From positions 1-64,000 of the forward strand of contig NZ_VDMA02000034.1 in assembly GCF_006334915.2 (NCBI RefSeq): DNA of 64,000 bases. Reading direction: 5' to 3'. The translations under genes and the position numbers were made by a program. How positions within the stretch are numbered: the first letter of the stretch is position 1; each line of letters starts with the position of its first letter. Under the pieces are notes generated by a model. The model searched no databases and had not been told where the DNA came from. It worked only from the letters and a program-made list of their open reading frames with translations. Shown here piece by piece: positions 1 to 7,530 of this stretch. Source of the DNA: Microbispora catharanthi (GTDB lineage: Bacteria > Actinomycetota > Actinomycetes > Streptosporangiales > Streptosporangiaceae).

Positions 1-300
1 CGCCATAGCCCTGCTGCTGGCCGTAGTCCTGGGGGCCGGTCTGCTGGCCGTAGCCGCCCTGGGACGTCTGGCCATACTGCTGCTGGCCCTGCTGGGCGCC
101 GTAGCCCTGCTGCGGGCCGGTCTGGCCGTAACCCTGCTGGCCCTGCTGAGCGCCATAGCCCTGCTGCTGGCCGTAGTCCTGGGGGCCGGTCTGCTGGCCG
201 TAGCCGCCCTGGGACGTCTGGCCATACTGCTGCTGGCCCTGCTGGGCGCCGTAGCCCTGCTGCGGGCCGGTCTGGCCATAACCCTGCTGGCCATAACCCT
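1..300. repeat. 150-bp in-frame tandem duplication
   Basis: Bases 1-127 are identical to 151-277, and identity continues after one mismatch (128/278) for about 13 more bases. The period of 150 bp equals 50 codons, so the duplication keeps the GYGQQ frame. Shorter CTGCTGG and GGCCATA repeats continue to about 520, so the locus should expand and contract by slippage. Confidence 0.9.
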
Positions 301-703
301 GCTGGGCGTAACCCTGCTGCGGGCCGGTCTGGCCGTAACCCTGCTGACCCTGCTGGGCGCCATAGCCCTGCTGGCCGTACTGCTGCTGCCCGTAGCCCTG
401 CTGCTGGGCGGCCTCCTGGCCATAGCCCTGCTGCGGGCCGGTCTGGCCATAACCCTGCTGGCCGTACTGCTGCTGGCCCTGCTGGGCGCCATAGCCCTGC
501 TGCTGGCCGTAGCCGCCCTGCGCGGGGTCGTGGCCGGGCGGCTGCTGCGGGCCCGTGTGCTGTCCCGAGTGGCGGTAGCTGACGACCGTGACGTCGGGGT
601 CGTAGTCCTGGGGCTGTCTGTCCGTGTTGTACCCGGGGTTCGATGGCGGCGGTGGCGTTCCGTCCGACTCGTCCTGGGGGTACGGCGGCTGTCCGGTGCT
701 CAC
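1..703 (-). CDS. Gly/Tyr/Gln-rich repeat protein, N-terminal part (runs off left edge)
   Basis: Open minus-strand frame from a GTG at 703 to the window edge (234 codons, no stop). A GAGGTG ribosome site lies about 7 nt before the GTG. Residues 1-60 are Pro/Asp/Gln-rich and hydrophilic; from about residue 60 on the chain is almost only Gly, Tyr, Gln, Ala and Thr in units such as [13 protein letters not shown] and QQTGPQ. In actinobacteria such low-complexity N-termini often precede membrane domains (RDD, DUF4190 or Yip1-like), but that part lies outside the window, so the function is unknown. The repeat DNA contains a near-perfect 150-bp tandem duplication. Confident as a coding frame; no family assigned. 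Confidence 0.72.
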   Translation of the reverse strand, partial: MSTGQPPYPQDESDGTPPPPSNPGYNTDRQPQDYDPDVTVVSYRHSGQHTGPQQPPGHDPAQGGYGQQQGYGAQQGQQQYGQQGYGQTGPQQGYGQEAAQQQGYGQQQYGQQGYGAQQGQQGYGQTGPQQGYAQQGYGQQGYGQTGPQQGYGAQQGQQQYGQTSQGGYGQQTGPQDYGQQQGYGAQQGQQGYGQTGPQQGYGAQQGQQQYGQTSQGGYGQQTGPQDYGQQQGYG

Positions 704-850
704 CGTGTCACCTCGTTTCGAAGACGCATGCGCCGAACGTCTGTAGCACACGCTGATATTGCCAAAAGTAGCGACAGGTGTATCAACAGTCACCTTTGCA
801 GTAGTCGACAACCACCGTCAAGATCATCGATCAATGCTCATCAATCGTGA

Positions 851-1402
851 TCAATGACGGTCGAGGTGCAGCAACATCCGGGTGTTCCCCAGCGTGTTCG
901 GCTTGACGTGCTCCAGGTCGAGGAACTCGGCGACACCCTCGTCGTACGACGCGAGGAGTTCCGCGTACACCTCCTGGGAGACCGGGGTGCCCTGGATGGG
1001 CCTGAAGCCGTGCCTGGCGAAGAACTCCACCGCGAACGTGAGGCAGAAGACCCTCCGCACGCCGAGGTCCCTGGCGGTCTCGATGAGCGCGCCGACGATC
1101 CGATGGCCGATGCCTCCGCGGCGCGCCGCGGGGTCCACCGCGACGGTTCTGATCTCGGCCAGGTCCTCCCACAGCACGTGCAGCGCGCCGCAGCCGACGA
1201 CCTGCCCGTCCGTCTCGGCCACCCAGAACTCCTGGACGTCCTCGTACAGCGTGACCGTGCTCTTCTTGAGCAGGCGGGGACCGACACCCGAGTACGCGTC
1301 GACGAGGCGCCGGATCGCCCGGACGTCCGGCGTCCTGGCCCGGCGCACCGTCACGGCCGTGGCACCCGACTCACTGGATGTCTGCGCGGCGACCTGCTCC
1401 AT
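851..1402 (-). CDS. argA: amino-acid N-acetyltransferase (ArgA-type GNAT)
   Basis: Predicted to acetylate the alpha-amino group of glutamate with acetyl-CoA, the first step of arginine synthesis. The 183-residue protein is a single GNAT domain of the short actinobacterial kind (compare mycobacterial Rv2747), without the kinase-like domain of enterobacterial ArgA. The acetyl-CoA loop is visible near residues 90-105 (VAVDPAARRGGIGHRI), followed by CLTFAVEFFARHGF, typical of ArgA. The start is the ATG at 1402; the frame stays open upstream to 1477 but that extension is Arg/Gly-rich and unlike the family. It stands alone on this strand. Confidence 0.82.
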   Translation of the reverse strand: MEQVAAQTSSESGATAVTVRRARTPDVRAIRRLVDAYSGVGPRLLKKSTVTLYEDVQEFWVAETDGQVVGCGALHVLWEDLAEIRTVAVDPAARRGGIGHRIVGALIETARDLGVRRVFCLTFAVEFFARHGFRPIQGTPVSQEVYAELLASYDEGVAEFLDLEHVKPNTLGNTRMLLHLDRH

Positions 1403-1782
1403 GACCGGCCAGCCTAGCCGGAGCGCGGCCGATCCCACGCGGCCGATCCCACGCGGTCGGCACGGAGTGCCCCCCACGGATAACGGTCATTCCCAAACGC
1501 CACACCCGACATGAGGTTTGACCGTCCGTAGCCGTCAGGATACGGACGGATGCCCGCCCGGCCCCTGAGGCGTCCATCCAGGTTCGTCCCACTTTTTCCA
1601 GCTGTCCGTGCCGCACATCGAAACTCTCGGATCGCTCCAAACACAGGTGAACGCGGATGTATCACTACCGAGCTCGTGACCCGACCGTGATCATTTGGTT
1701 GTCAAACGTAGACGGGTTTCGGAGTTCTGGTTGAGCAAGAACTCGCCGTGCACTATCGTCCAGCGACGATGCCGGTCATCGT
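1403..1782. other. intergenic region between argA and the riboswitch
   Basis: No convincing gene. It is less GC-rich than its surroundings around 1600-1760 and holds the promoter of the riboswitch transcript at 1731-1759. Short open frames here lack ribosome sites and recognisable products. Confidence 0.6.
1731..1759 (+). promoter_or_regulatory. promoter of the riboswitch/NlpC-P60 transcript
   Basis: TTGAGC at 1731-1736 and TATCGT at 1754-1759 are 17 bp apart, a good match to a housekeeping actinobacterial promoter. The predicted start near 1766 lies just before the aptamer's P1 stem. Confidence 0.6.
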
Positions 1783-1950
1783 GAGCGCTCACGGCGACCG
1801 GGCGCCGAATCTTCGAAGCACCGAGTGCGAAGGGGAGCCGGGGACCCAACTGCAGGATCAGGATCGGTTCGATCTCAGATCGTCAAGGGGTGAATCCACC
1901 AAGGTAGGGCTACTCCGGCCCGAACCCGTCAGCTAACCCGGTAGGCGCTC
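1783..1950 (+). promoter_or_regulatory. c-di-AMP riboswitch (ydaO/yuaA type)
   Basis: The conserved core is plainly visible: GCCGAATCTTCG near 1803, GGAGCCGGGGACCCAAC at 1834-1850, GGGGTGAATCCACCAA at 1887-1902, and GTCAGCTAACCCGGTAGGC at 1928-1946. GAGCGC at 1783-1788 pairs with GCGCTC at 1945-1950 to close P1. ydaO aptamers bind cyclic di-AMP and in actinobacteria usually precede secreted cell-wall hydrolases, as here. The family is known to repress expression when c-di-AMP is high. Confidence 0.93.
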
Positions 1951-1954
1951 AGAA

Positions 1955-2002
1955 GTGCCCCTCCGTACGGCCCGTCCCGACAACGGGCCCGCCGAGGGGC
2001 AC
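1955..2002 (+). terminator. hairpin after the aptamer, likely expression platform
   Basis: GTGCCCCTC (1955-1963) pairs perfectly with GAGGGGCAC (1994-2002), and inside it GGCCCGT pairs with ACGGGCC. It sits between the aptamer and the ribosome site at about 2009-2016. No T-run follows, so it may be a GC-type terminator or control access to the ribosome site. Confidence 0.55.
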
Positions 2003-2021
2003 ACGTGGGAGAGGAGCTCGG

Positions 2022-3071
2022 TTGCGCACGCGTGGAGGACGGCCGGCGGGCAGGCACGCCCGCGGCCGACGATCCGGATCCGGCACGGCCGGTCCGGGTG
2101 CCATCCGCCGTCTGGCGTTCGTCGGCGTCGCGATCAGCGCGATCACGTTCGGCGCCCCGGTGATCCGCGCCACCGCCGACCCCAAGCCGAGCCTCAAGGA
2201 ACTCACGGCGCAGGTCGAGAACCTCTACACCGAGATCGAAACCCTCAGCGAGCAGTACAACGGCGAGCGCGTACGCCTGAAGGCGGCCGAGCGGTCCGCC
2301 GACCTCGCCAAGAAGAACCTCGCCAAGAGCGAGGCCGAGCTCGAGGTCCGCCGGCAGAAGGCGAGCGCTCTCGCGCAGCACTCCTACATGACCAACGGGC
2401 TCGGCAACGCGCTCGTGCTCATCGACAGCGACGCCGACCCCCGGCGCTACCTGGACCAGGCCTCCACGACGTACGCGCTGGAGCTGCAGCAGAGCCAGGA
2501 GGTCGCCGAGGTCACCAAGGCCATGGACGCCGCCGCACGGGCCAGGGAGAGCGCCTCCGCCCGGCAGGCCGAGGTCAAGAAGCTCCTCAGCGGCCTCGAC
2601 TCGCGGCGCGACAAGATCACAAAACTGATCAAGAAGACCGAGAGCAGCCTCTACCGGCAGGTCTCCCAGACAATCGGCCGCGAGACGCGGACGAGGACGT
2701 CGTTCCCCGTCATCGGTGACGGCAAGGCCGCCCAGGCGGCGCGCTGGGCCCTCAGGCAGCAGCTCAAGCCGTACGTGTGGGGCGCCGAGGGGCCCGGCTC
2801 CTTCGACTGCTCCGGCCTGGTCATGGCGGCCTACCAGTCCGTCGGCATCAGCCTGCCCCACTACACGGGCGACCAGTGGACGGCCGGCACGCACATCCCC
2901 CGTGACCAGCTCCGCCCCGGCGACCTGGTGTTCTTCTACTCCGACCTACATCACGTGGGCATCTACATCGGCAATGGCTACATGATCCACGCGCCGCAGA
3001 CGGGAGACGTCGTCCACATCGCGAAGATCGCCGGACGGCCGTTCGCGGGAGCGGTGCGCGTCGCCGACTGA
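2022..3071 (+). CDS. secreted NlpC/P60 peptidoglycan endopeptidase with coiled-coil N-domain
   Basis: Cell-wall hydrolase of the RipA/RpfB-neighbour kind (349 residues). The TTG start at 2022 has AGAGGAG 5-8 nt upstream and no better alternative. A basic N-terminus and hydrophobic stretch (about 28-50) form a signal peptide ending near TADPKPS. Residues about 55-190 are Glu/Lys/Arg-rich coiled coil, thought in this family to fold over the catalytic cleft. The C-terminal P60 domain carries FDCSGL (Cys263), HHVGIYIG (His311) and MIHAPQTG (His323), the catalytic triad, so it should cut D-Glu-mDAP bonds in stem peptides. It is under the c-di-AMP riboswitch, linking hydrolase dose to osmotic and wall homeostasis. 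A paralogue is at 30433-31587. Confidence 0.92.
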   Translation: MRTRGGRPAGRHARGRRSGSGTAGPGAIRRLAFVGVAISAITFGAPVIRATADPKPSLKELTAQVENLYTEIETLSEQYNGERVRLKAAERSADLAKKNLAKSEAELEVRRQKASALAQHSYMTNGLGNALVLIDSDADPRRYLDQASTTYALELQQSQEVAEVTKAMDAAARARESASARQAEVKKLLSGLDSRRDKITKLIKKTESSLYRQVSQTIGRETRTRTSFPVIGDGKAAQAARWALRQQLKPYVWGAEGPGSFDCSGLVMAAYQSVGISLPHYTGDQWTAGTHIPRDQLRPGDLVFFYSDLHHVGIYIGNGYMIHAPQTGDVVHIAKIAGRPFAGAVRVAD

Positions 3072-3092
3072 GCCCCTCCTCTACAGAGGGGC
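3072..3092 (+). terminator. hairpin terminator after NlpC/P60 gene
   Basis: GCCCCTC and GAGGGGC arms with a 7-nt loop start right at the stop codon. The gene is convergent with the HTH gene ending at 3124. Confidence 0.6.
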
Positions 3093-3123
3093 GCCCGGCC
3101 CTTCCCCCGCAGGGCGAAGGCGG

Positions 3124-3372
3124 TCAGATGAGGCGGCGGCGTGCCGCCCAGGCGACGGCCTCGATCGCGGTCGCGACGCCGATCCGGTCGCAGATGCACC
3201 GCAGCCGACGCCGCACGGTGCGCCCGCTGACGTCGAGACTGCGGCCCACCCGGTCGGCGGTCACGCCCTTGGCCAGCTCCGCGAGAAGAAGTAGATCCTC
3301 TTCGGTGAGACCGGCACGATCAAGGTCCGAGGCGAGACTGTCACCTCGGTAGACGACCTCGGGAATACCCAT
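3124..3372 (-). CDS. small LuxR-type helix-turn-helix protein
   Basis: An 82-residue protein consisting of little more than a GerE/LuxR-type HTH. Residues about 20-80 read LTEEDLLLLAELAKG, then VGRSLDVSGRTVRRRLRCI as the recognition region and an Ala-rich C-terminal helix. There is no receiver or ligand domain, so it is either a stand-alone DNA-binding protein or a partner of a separate sensor. ATG start with AAGG 6 nt upstream. Targets unknown; its neighbours give no clear hint. Confidence 0.75.
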   Translation of the reverse strand: MGIPEVVYRGDSLASDLDRAGLTEEDLLLLAELAKGVTADRVGRSLDVSGRTVRRRLRCICDRIGVATAIEAVAWAARRRLI

Positions 3373-3409
3373 CGTCCGCCTTCCCCACGACGATGCTTCG
3401 TCGGCCCAC

Positions 3410-3441
3410 CCTTCAGGGAAGGTAAACGCCTCCCCTGAAGG
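3410..3441 (-). terminator. hairpin between HxlR and HTH genes
   Basis: CCTTCAGGG (3410-3418) and CCCTGAAGG (3433-3441) form a perfect 9-bp stem directly after the HxlR stop codon. Confidence 0.5.
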
Positions 3442-3444
3442 TCG

Positions 3445-3855
3445 TCAAGGTTCGGAGTCGGAGCATCGGTCGTACGCCTCCCGGGCCGCCTCGACATCCT
3501 CCATGTGGATCTCGGCCCAGCGCTTGATCGCTTCCAGCAGCGGCATGAGGTCCTCGCCCAGGGGCGTGAGCCGGTAATCGACCCGGACCGGCACCGAGGG
3601 GGTGACCGCGCGGGAGACCAGGCCGTCGCGTTCCATCGTCCGCAGCGTCTGCGTGAGCATCTTCTGGCTGACGCCGGCGATCGTCCTCGCCAGCTCGCTG
3701 TAGCGGAGCGGGCCGCCGGCGAGCGCGGTGAGCGCCAGGCTCACCCACTTGTCGCTGAGCGTGTCGAGCAGCTTCCGCGACGGGCAGGTCGCGACGTAGG
3801 CGTTGTAGCGCTGACGCGCGTCCTCACGCCGCTCGGCCGCCGTCTGAGTGGCCAT
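3445..3855 (-). CDS. HxlR-family winged-helix regulator
   Basis: A 136-residue MarR/HxlR-type regulator. The family signatures CPSRKLLDTLSDKWVSLAL, RYSELARTIAGVSQKMLTQ (recognition helix) and LRTMERDGLVSR (wing) are clear, followed by YRLTPLGEDL. The ATG at 3855 is chosen because the purine-rich ribosome site lies inside the possible 9-residue upstream extension. HxlR proteins commonly sense electrophiles or redox state through a conserved N-terminal Cys, present here before PSRKLL. It is divergent from the MDR oxidoreductase with a 98-bp shared promoter region, the usual arrangement for a regulator and its target. Confidence 0.88.
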   Translation of the reverse strand: MATQTAAERREDARQRYNAYVATCPSRKLLDTLSDKWVSLALTALAGGPLRYSELARTIAGVSQKMLTQTLRTMERDGLVSRAVTPSVPVRVDYRLTPLGEDLMPLLEAIKRWAEIHMEDVEAAREAYDRCSDSEP

Positions 3856-3953
3856 CGTCTTCCCTTCTCCTCCCTTACGCACTTCCAGGTGCCTTCTTAC
3901 CGGCAGAGAGTAGCTCTTCGTACGCTCCTTGCCATACCCCCAAGGAGGAACTC

Positions 3954-4877
3954 ATGAGAGCACTGGTGGCGCGAGACGGAGCCGTACGGGTCGTCGACGT
4001 GGCAGAGCCGGAGCCGGGGCCGGGGCAGGTGCGGATCAGGGTCGAGGCGGCGGCGGTGAACCCCGTCGACCTGGTCACGGCCGCGGGCGCCCTCGCCGAC
4101 TACAAACTCATGCCGCACCAGGAGACGTACGCACTCGGCTGGGACGTGGCGGGTGTGGTCGATCGGACCGGCCCGGGAGTGACGGGCGTACGTCCGGGGG
4201 ATCAGGTCATCGGGCTGTCGGACCGGCTGACGGACCCGCTCAAGGCCCAGGCGGACCTGGTGGTGCTGGACGAGACGGCGGTCGCGCCCGCGCCCGCCGG
4301 GGTGGCCGCGCCCGAGGCGTCGACGCTGCCGCTGAACGCGCTCACCGCCGTCCAGGCGCTCGACCTCGCCGGGCTCGCCGAGGGCGAGACCCTGCTCGTC
4401 ACGGGAGCCGCCGGCGGCCTCGGCGGCTATCTCGTGGAGCTGGCCGTGGCGCGGGGGCTCAGGGTCGCGGCGGTCGCGGCGTCCGGCGACGAGCCGCTGG
4501 TGCGGGGCTTCGGGGCGGAGTGGTTCGTGCCGAGGGGCGCCGACCTGGCCGCCGCCGTCAGAGCCGTCGTTCCCGGCGGCGTGCACGGCCTGGTGGACGC
4601 GGCGGTCGTCGGCCTGCCCGCGCTGGACGCCGTACGCAACGGGGGCGCGTTCGTCGCCGTCGGCGCCGGGCTGGACCCCATCCCGCTGCGCGGCATCCGG
4701 GTCTCGACGGTGTTCGTCCGCGCCGACGCGGCCCAACTCCGGGACGTCGCGAAGCTGGCCGAGGCGGGGCGGCTGAGCATGCGGGTGGCCGGCACCTACT
4801 CACTGGAGCGGGCGGCCGAGGCACACGAACGCCTGCGGAAGGGCGGCCTGCGCGGCCGGCTGGTCCTGCTGCCCTGA
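3954..4877 (+). CDS. NADPH:quinone oxidoreductase-like MDR enzyme
   Basis: Zinc-independent medium-chain dehydrogenase/reductase, 307 residues, ATG with AAGGAGG 7 nt upstream. The N-terminal GroES-like domain includes VEAAAVNPVDLVTA and GWDVAGVVD; the Rossmann domain has VTGAAGGLGGYLVELA (about residues 148-163) for NADPH. No zinc-ligand cysteines are seen. Such enzymes reduce quinones or enals and are often induced by the electrophiles they remove. The divergent HxlR gene is the likely repressor. Substrate unknown. Confidence 0.88.
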   Translation: MRALVARDGAVRVVDVAEPEPGPGQVRIRVEAAAVNPVDLVTAAGALADYKLMPHQETYALGWDVAGVVDRTGPGVTGVRPGDQVIGLSDRLTDPLKAQADLVVLDETAVAPAPAGVAAPEASTLPLNALTAVQALDLAGLAEGETLLVTGAAGGLGGYLVELAVARGLRVAAVAASGDEPLVRGFGAEWFVPRGADLAAAVRAVVPGGVHGLVDAAVVGLPALDAVRNGGAFVAVGAGLDPIPLRGIRVSTVFVRADAAQLRDVAKLAEAGRLSMRVAGTYSLERAAEAHERLRKGGLRGRLVLLP

Positions 4878-4929
4878 ACTCCTCCCTACCCGGAGTTGCC
4901 CGCCCTGGCTTGCCCTGGCACACGGCCGC

Positions 4930-4956
4930 GGGCCGGACGGCCATGCCGTCCGGCCC
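4930..4956. terminator. bidirectional hairpin between convergent genes
   Basis: GGGCCGGACGG and CCGTCCGGCCC form a perfect 11-bp stem with a 5-nt loop between the MDR gene and lysS, which converge here. Confidence 0.65.
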
Positions 4957-4995
4957 GCTCGCAGGAGATCGGACGCAGAGATCAGGAACGACCGA

Positions 4996-6681
4996 TCAGG
5001 CGCGGCCGAGCAGCTCGCGCACCCGGTCGCGGCCCACGGCCAGCAGCAGCGTGGGCAGCCGCGGGCCGGTGTCGTGGCCGACGAGCAGCCGGTAGAGCAG
5101 GGCGAAGAACGCGCGCTGGGCGGCCTTCAGCTCCGGCGTGGCCGCCTTGGCGTCCATGTCGAGCCCGGCCTGCACCTTCGGCACGCCGTAGACGAGCGTG
5201 GTCAGCCCGTCGAGCGACCAGTGCTCGTCGAGGCCCTCCGCCAGCAGGCGCAGCGACTCGCGGTCCTGCTCGCCGAGCGTGTCGAGCAGTTCCTTGTCGG
5301 GCGTCTCGCGCACCTGCGTGCGCTCCTCCGCGGGCACGTACGTGTTCACCCAGTGCTGGGCACGGTCGAGCCGCGGCCGCAGCTCGTCCAGCCCGCCGAT
5401 CTCCGGGTCGAACGCGCGCAGGATGCGCAGCGTCTGCTCCTCGTGCCCGGTGGCGATGTCCACGACCGAGGCGAGCGTCCGGTAGGGCAACCGCCGCGGC
5501 GTCTCCGGCAGGGCCCGGGAGGCCGTGCTCGACGCGCGGCGGTAGGCCGACTGGTCGGCCGGCAGCGCCGTGCCGTCCTGCACCTTCCTGGTCAGCGTGT
5601 CCCACTCGTCGTACATCCGCTGGATCTCCTGGTCGAAGGAGACCTTGAACGACTGGTTGGGACGGCGGCGGGCGTACAGCCAGCGCAGCAGCGCGGGCTC
5701 CATGATCGACAAAGCGTCGGCCGGGGTCGGCACGCCGCCCTTCGAGCTGCTCATCTTGGCCATGCCGCTGATGCCGACGAAGGCGTACATCGGCCCGATC
5801 GGCTGCGGAGCGCCGAACACCTCACGGACGATCTGGCCGCCGACGACGAACGACGAGCCCGGCGAGCTGTGGTCCACACCCGACGGCTCGAAGACCACGC
5901 CCTCGTAGGCCCAGCGCATCGGCCAGTCGACCTTCCACACCAGCTTGCCGCGGGTGTGCTCGGACAGCAGGACGGTCTCACTGTGGCCGCACACGCAGGT
6001 GTACGACATCGCGGTGGTCTCGTCGTCGTACGACGTGACCGTGGTCAGGTCGCGGTCGCATACCGAGCAGTAGGGCTTGTAGGGGTAGTAGCCCCCGGCA
6101 CCGGAGCCGTCGTCCTCGCTCGCGGCCCCCGATCCCTCCAGGGCGGCGGCCTCGTCGGCGTCCACGACCTCCTTGGCCTTGGCCTTCTTGGTGCGGTACT
6201 GGTCGAGGATCGCGTCGATCCGCCGCCGCTCGCGCATGGCGAGCAGCACCTGCTCCCGGTAGGCCCCGGAGGTGTACATCTGGGTCTGGCTGATGCCGTG
6301 GAACTCCACGCCCAGCTCCGCCAGCGCGGCGATCATCGGCGCCTTGAAGTGCTCGGCCCAGTTCGGGTGATCGCTGCCGGGCGGGGCCGGGACGGAGGTC
6401 AGCGGCTTGCCGATGTGCTCGTTCCAGGCGGGGTCGATGCCGACCGGAACCTTGCGGAAGCGGTCGAAGTCGTCCCACGAGATGATGTGCACGCACTCGT
6501 AGCCGCGCCGCCTGATCTCGTCGGCCACCAGGTGCGGGGTCATCACCTCGCGCAGGTTGCCCAGGTGGATCGGGCCGGACGGGCTGAGGCCGGACGCGCA
6601 GACGACGGGTTTGCCCGGTGCGCGCCGTTCGGCCTCGGCGATGACCTCATCGGCGAAACGCGCCACCCAGTCGGCGTCCAT
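4996..6681 (-). CDS. lysS: lysyl-tRNA synthetase, class I (archaeal type)
   Basis: Charges tRNA-Lys. The 561-residue protein is the class I enzyme, not the common bacterial class II form: it has the HIGH-like motif SGPIHLGN near residue 40 and the KMSKS-like MAKMSSSKGG at Lys309. A cysteine pair in the insertion at about 205-230 (CSVCDRD, CVCGHSE) suggests a zinc knuckle. ATG at 6681 (or the adjacent GTG at 6684) with AGAGAGGA upstream. It follows coaX by 59 bp on the same strand, so it probably shares the nadBC-coaX transcript. Class I LysRS is known in archaea, some alphaproteobacteria, spirochaetes and some actinomycetes. Confidence 0.95.
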   Translation of the reverse strand: MDADWVARFADEVIAEAERRAPGKPVVCASGLSPSGPIHLGNLREVMTPHLVADEIRRRGYECVHIISWDDFDRFRKVPVGIDPAWNEHIGKPLTSVPAPPGSDHPNWAEHFKAPMIAALAELGVEFHGISQTQMYTSGAYREQVLLAMRERRRIDAILDQYRTKKAKAKEVVDADEAAALEGSGAASEDDGSGAGGYYPYKPYCSVCDRDLTTVTSYDDETTAMSYTCVCGHSETVLLSEHTRGKLVWKVDWPMRWAYEGVVFEPSGVDHSSPGSSFVVGGQIVREVFGAPQPIGPMYAFVGISGMAKMSSSKGGVPTPADALSIMEPALLRWLYARRRPNQSFKVSFDQEIQRMYDEWDTLTRKVQDGTALPADQSAYRRASSTASRALPETPRRLPYRTLASVVDIATGHEEQTLRILRAFDPEIGGLDELRPRLDRAQHWVNTYVPAEERTQVRETPDKELLDTLGEQDRESLRLLAEGLDEHWSLDGLTTLVYGVPKVQAGLDMDAKAATPELKAAQRAFFALLYRLLVGHDTGPRLPTLLLAVGRDRVRELLGRA

Positions 6682-6740
6682 CACGTCAGTCCTCTCTGAA
6701 CGGGATCCTGCCTTCTATGGTCCCGTACGCGAGGGAGTCG

Positions 6741-7523
6741 TCAGGACGCGTTCCGGGCGTAGACCAGCCGCAGGCCGATCAGCGTGAGCCAGGGCTCGTG
6801 CACGTCGATCGTACGGGCCTCGCCGATGACGAGCGGCGCACCGGTGCCCGTGGCGACCACGGTGACGTCGTCGGGGTCGGAGGCCAGCTCGGCCGTCATG
6901 CGGTCCACGATGCCGTCGACCAGGCCCGCGAAGCCGTAGATGATGCCCGACTGGAGCGCCTCCACGGTGTTCTTGGCGATCACCGACCGGGGCCGGACCA
7001 GCTCGACCTTGTGAAGCTGGGCCCCGGCCGTGGCCAGCGCGTCCACCGAGATCTCCAGGCCGGGCGCGGTCACCGCCCCGACGTACTCGCCCCGGGCCGA
7101 GACGGCGTCGAACGAGGTGGCCGTGCCGAAGTCCACGATCACGCACGGCCCGCCGTACAGGGTGGTGGCGGCGAGCGCGTTCACGATGCGGTCGCTGCCG
7201 ACCTCCTTCGGGTTGTCCATCCGGACCGGGACGCCGGTGCGGACGCCCGGCTCGACGACCACCGCCGTGACGTCGCCGTAGTAGCGCCTGGACATCTCCC
7301 GCATCTCGTTGAGCACCGACGGGACCGTGGAGCAGATCGCGATGCCGCTGATGTCGGCGTCCTTGAGCAGCGGCGACTGCCCGAGCAGACCCTGGAGCAC
7401 CACCGCGATCTCGTCCGCCGTACGGCGGGGGTCGGTGGCGATCCGCCAGTGCTCGATCACCTCTTCACCCTCGAACAGGCCCAGCACCGTGTGGGTATTG
7501 CTGACGTCGATGGTGAGCAGCAT
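6741..7523 (-). CDS. coaX: type III pantothenate kinase
   Basis: Phosphorylates pantothenate with ATP, the first step of coenzyme A synthesis; type III enzymes are insensitive to CoA feedback. About 260 residues of ASKHA fold: phosphate-1 motif LLTIDVSNTHTVLGLF at the N-terminus, GSDRIVNALAAT in the middle and VIVDFGTATSFDAV as the second acidic motif. The start is set at the ATG before LLTIDVSN (7523), 7 nt after the nadBC stop; earlier GTG/ATG codons at 7541/7538 would overlap it. Position after nadBC is the usual actinobacterial order. Confidence 0.94.
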   Translation of the reverse strand: MLLTIDVSNTHTVLGLFEGEEVIEHWRIATDPRRTADEIAVVLQGLLGQSPLLKDADISGIAICSTVPSVLNEMREMSRRYYGDVTAVVVEPGVRTGVPVRMDNPKEVGSDRIVNALAATTLYGGPCVIVDFGTATSFDAVSARGEYVGAVTAPGLEISVDALATAGAQLHKVELVRPRSVIAKNTVEALQSGIIYGFAGLVDGIVDRMTAELASDPDDVTVVATGTGAPLVIGEARTIDVHEPWLTLIGLRLVYARNAS

Positions 7524-7530
7524 TCCCTGA

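Noticed and set aside
1-520. CRISPR-like repeats
   Set aside because: The repeats are contiguous, in frame and code for GYGQQ units; there are no unique spacers or cas genes.
3907-3917. AGAGTAGCTCT inverted repeat as HxlR operator
   Set aside because: Arms of only 4 bp; too short to separate from chance in the shared promoter region.
5074-6699. 541-codon plus-strand frame opposite lysS
   Set aside because: The same antisense effect; no family motif and it is fully contained in a certain gene.
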